A DNA stretch of 15,296 nucleotides from Porphyromonadaceae bacterium UBA3327. GTDB lineage: Bacteria; Bacteroidota; Bacteroidia; Bacteroidales; Muribaculaceae. Below, piece after piece: positions 13,780-15,296 of this stretch; the stretch's first letter is position 1; each line of letters begins with the position of its first letter. The stretch spans positions 11,436-26,731 of the forward strand of contig DERZ01000026.1 of NCBI GenBank assembly GCA_002361155.1. Direction: 5' to 3'. The position numbers and the translations under genes were made by a program. The notes below the pieces were generated by a model. That model was not told the DNA's origin. It saw nothing but the letters and a program-made list of their open reading frames with translations, and ran no database searches.

Positions 13780-14991
13780 ATGAATCAACAAATCAAGATC
13801 GTGCTGTTCGACACGGAGGAGAGCTACAGGAATCTTCTGCCGTTGTCATATACACGCCCTGTGGCTGAATTCCGGGTGGGAATCAACAGGATTGTAGACA
13901 AATGGCGTCATTTTGTCGATGCCGTGTATTCATATTATCCGCCTGAATATCTTCAGGAGAAATTCCCGATCGGGATCGGCGGGGAGGAGGCCTTGTTCAT
14001 CGCGGGCAATCTGCTTCCCGATGCTTCTATGGCCGGGGCCGTGATGTCGCTTGGCCGAGGCGAGGCTCTGCGTGATTCCGAAGGATTATGGGCTTTCCGC
14101 GGAACTCTCCGTGAGTTTGAGGAGTTTCAGCCCGGTCAGGGTCGGGAATACGACTGCTCGGCGCGTCGTATTAAATATGTGTTCGACATATTCCGCCTTA
14201 ATCCGGCCGCTATCGTTGAGGACTATGGACGGATGGTGCGCGGCCGGAAGTCGCAGACTCCCGGAGCCGGCACGGTAGTGCTCGGTCCCGACAGACTTCC
14301 CGACGGTCTCCCCTCTCTCTTTATCGAGGAGGGTGCCGTGGTGGAATGCGCTGTGATAAATGTGAAGGAAGGTCCGGTATATATAGGCCGCGATGCAGTG
14401 GTGATGGAGGGAAGCTGTCTCCGCGGACCGCTCGCTGTCTGCGACAACGCCAAAATCCGGATGGGAGCCAGAATCTACGGAGGGTCCACTTTCGGACCCT
14501 TTTGCAAGGTGGGTGGAGAGGTGGACAACGCCGTTTTCTTCGGATACAGCAACAAGGCTCATGACGGCTACCTTGGCAATGCTGTGATAGGGGAGTGGTG
14601 CAACATCGGAGCGGGAACCAATTCGTCCAACCTTAAGAACGATTATTCAAGGATACGTATCTGGAACTATGCCTCGCAGTCCTTCATGAGGACCGACCTT
14701 CAGTTCTGCGGACTGATAATGGGAGACCATTCCAAGGCCGGAATCAACTGTATGTTCAACACCGCGTCGGTTGTCGGTGTCGGCGTCAACTTTCATGGCT
14801 GCGGATATCCCCGCACGTTCATTCCGAGTTTTTCGACCGGTAGTCCCGAAGGCGGCTTCACCAACGTGTCGATAGAAACATTCATGACAGTTGCGGGCCG
14901 GGTGATGCAGCGCCGTGGCATTGTCCTTGATGACGTGGACCGGCGCATCTTCGAGAGCATCTACAATTCCGCGTTGTGCTTTAAGAAATAA
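13780..14991 (+). CDS. Alternative GlmU-like protein (putative sugar nucleotidyltransferase/acetyltransferase)
   Basis: A 403-residue protein of the Bacteroidota alternative GlmU family, predicted to make UDP-GlcNAc by acetylating glucosamine-1-phosphate and attaching UMP. The N-terminal part (about 5-150) carries the family signature PLSYTRPVAEFRVGINRIVD but lacks the LAAGxGT nucleotide loop of classical GlmU. The C-terminal half (about 180-350) is a left-handed beta-helix with hexapeptides such as VYIGRDAVVMEGSCLRGPL. SNKAHDGYLGNAVIG plus NIGAGTNSSN resembles the acetyltransferase active site of E. coli GlmU; H261 would match its catalytic His. The family name is annotation-based, and activity in this branch is inferred. 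It has its own promoter; the next gene is rpsL, 285 bases on, with a separate promoter. The start is the ATG at 13780 (MNQQIKIVLFD). Confidence 0.87.
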   Translation: MNQQIKIVLFDTEESYRNLLPLSYTRPVAEFRVGINRIVDKWRHFVDAVYSYYPPEYLQEKFPIGIGGEEALFIAGNLLPDASMAGAVMSLGRGEALRDSEGLWAFRGTLREFEEFQPGQGREYDCSARRIKYVFDIFRLNPAAIVEDYGRMVRGRKSQTPGAGTVVLGPDRLPDGLPSLFIEEGAVVECAVINVKEGPVYIGRDAVVMEGSCLRGPLAVCDNAKIRMGARIYGGSTFGPFCKVGGEVDNAVFFGYSNKAHDGYLGNAVIGEWCNIGAGTNSSNLKNDYSRIRIWNYASQSFMRTDLQFCGLIMGDHSKAGINCMFNTASVVGVGVNFHGCGYPRTFIPSFSTGSPEGGFTNVSIETFMTVAGRVMQRRGIVLDDVDRRIFESIYNSALCFKK

Positions 14992-15100
14992 TTCGGCGGA
15001 ATGTCTGCGCCGGCTTGCGTGATGAATCCAGGTGACATGAGCCGGATTCGAAATCGCGGATTCAAAAATTAGATAAAATATCAAAATAATTTTAGAAATA
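14992..15100. other. Spacer after the GlmU-like gene with overlapping inverted repeats
   Basis: Two mutually exclusive stems can form: CCGGCT/AGCCGG (15010-15015 with 15040-15045) and GAATCC/GGATTC (15024-15029 with 15044-15049). A second GGATTC follows at about 15058. No T-run follows either stem, only an A-rich stretch, so I do not call a firm terminator. No gene is seen. Confidence 0.3.
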
Positions 15101-15132
15101 CTTGCGTAAGACTCTAATATTTAGTATCTTTG
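15101..15132 (+). promoter_or_regulatory. rpsL promoter
   Basis: A TATCTTTG -7 box (15125-15132) matches the consensus. CTTG at 15101-15104 sits 20 bases upstream as a one-mismatch -33 element. Transcription would begin near 15138, leaving a leader of about 140 bases before rpsL. Confidence 0.72.
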
Positions 15133-15161
15133 CAACGCTTTTTAGTGCGTATTGGCCGCAT

Positions 15162-15200
15162 CTCGCGAGTTAGACGATTGGAATTCAATTGTTTAGCGAG
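15162..15200 (+). promoter_or_regulatory. Structured RNA leader of rpsL
   Basis: CTCGC (15162-15166) pairs with GCGAG (15196-15200), and inside it AGACGATTG (15172-15180) pairs with CAATTGTTT (15186-15194) through nine base pairs including two G-U, with a GAATT loop and a five-against-one bulge between the helices. An AACG/CGTT pair (15134-15137 with 15201-15204) could stack outside. Such a long structured leader before a ribosomal operon suggests feedback control by a ribosomal protein; this is inference. Confidence 0.45.
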
Positions 15201-15276
15201 CGTTATGGTATATGGATAAATGCGCGTAAATCAGCAGAAAAATAAGAAAACAACATATAAAAGAGACAAAACAAGA

Positions 15277-15296
15277 ATGCCAACAATTCAGCAATT
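15277..15296 (+). CDS. rpsL: 30S ribosomal protein S12, first six codons (cut by the window end)
   Basis: The ATG at 15277 opens MPTIQQ followed by TT of a Leu or Phe codon, the almost universal S12 start (MPTIQQL). It follows an A-rich leader without a Shine-Dalgarno site, usual for Bacteroidota ribosomal genes, and a consensus promoter about 145 bases upstream. S12 normally heads the str operon (rpsL, rpsG, fusA), which would lie beyond the window. Only six codons are visible, but the context makes the call firm. Confidence 0.87.

Noticed and set aside
13583..13783. 66-codon plus-strand open frame before the GlmU-like gene
   Set aside because: It begins inside the small RNA terminator, runs through the GlmU promoter and has no recognisable feature.
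14992..15060. Possible terminator or att-like site after the GlmU-like gene
   Set aside because: The stems are mutually exclusive and lack a T-run, and no tRNA or mobile gene is near.

Overview
The window reads as chromosomal housekeeping DNA from a member of the Bacteroidota, most likely order Bacteroidales. A Muribaculaceae-like family is my guess and is not proven. Three things point this way. First, promoters match the Bacteroidota form TTTG, about 19-21 bases, then TAnnTTTG. Second, start codons follow A-rich leaders rather than strong Shine-Dalgarno sites. Third, the gene set includes DUF6089, DUF6242, DUF4421 and the alternative GlmU-like protein, all typical of Bacteroidales. Coding DNA is moderately GC-rich and intergenic DNA is sharply AT-rich. 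I see no insertion sequence, prophage, CRISPR array, toxin-antitoxin pair or defence gene.

Layout. From 1 to 13120 every gene lies on the minus strand. In transcription order they are: an M24 aminopeptidase P-like peptidase (13120-11330), a gamma-carbonic-anhydrase-like hexapeptide protein (11217-10633), rpsU (10479-10288), a XerC-type recombinase (10165-9269), hpf (9085-8792), and then a tight run of mltG, a DUF4421 protein, ribD, a DUF6242 lipoprotein, a DUF6089 protein, uppS and bamA, which is cut at base 1. From 13421 everything is on the plus strand: a probable independent small RNA with its own promoter and strong terminator (13421-13595), an alternative GlmU-like gene (13780-14991), and the leader and first six codons of rpsL (15277 onward).

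How the genes fit together. The 9085-to-1 run is dominated by the cell envelope: MltG sets glycan chain ends in peptidoglycan, UppS makes the undecaprenyl carrier lipid, BamA inserts outer-membrane beta-barrels, and the DUF4421, DUF6089 and DUF6242 products look like exported outer-membrane or surface proteins. RibD (riboflavin) is a metabolic passenger. The rpsU-xerC-hpf block joins translation and ribosome hibernation with chromosome dimer resolution. The alternative GlmU-like protein probably feeds UDP-GlcNAc, the shared precursor of peptidoglycan and lipid A, so the plus-strand side also touches envelope supply.

The best candidate for something under-described is the small RNA at 13421-13595, followed by structured RNA near the rpsL and DUF6242 starts and an inverted repeat at the hpf promoter. 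I found no convincing new multi-gene system.
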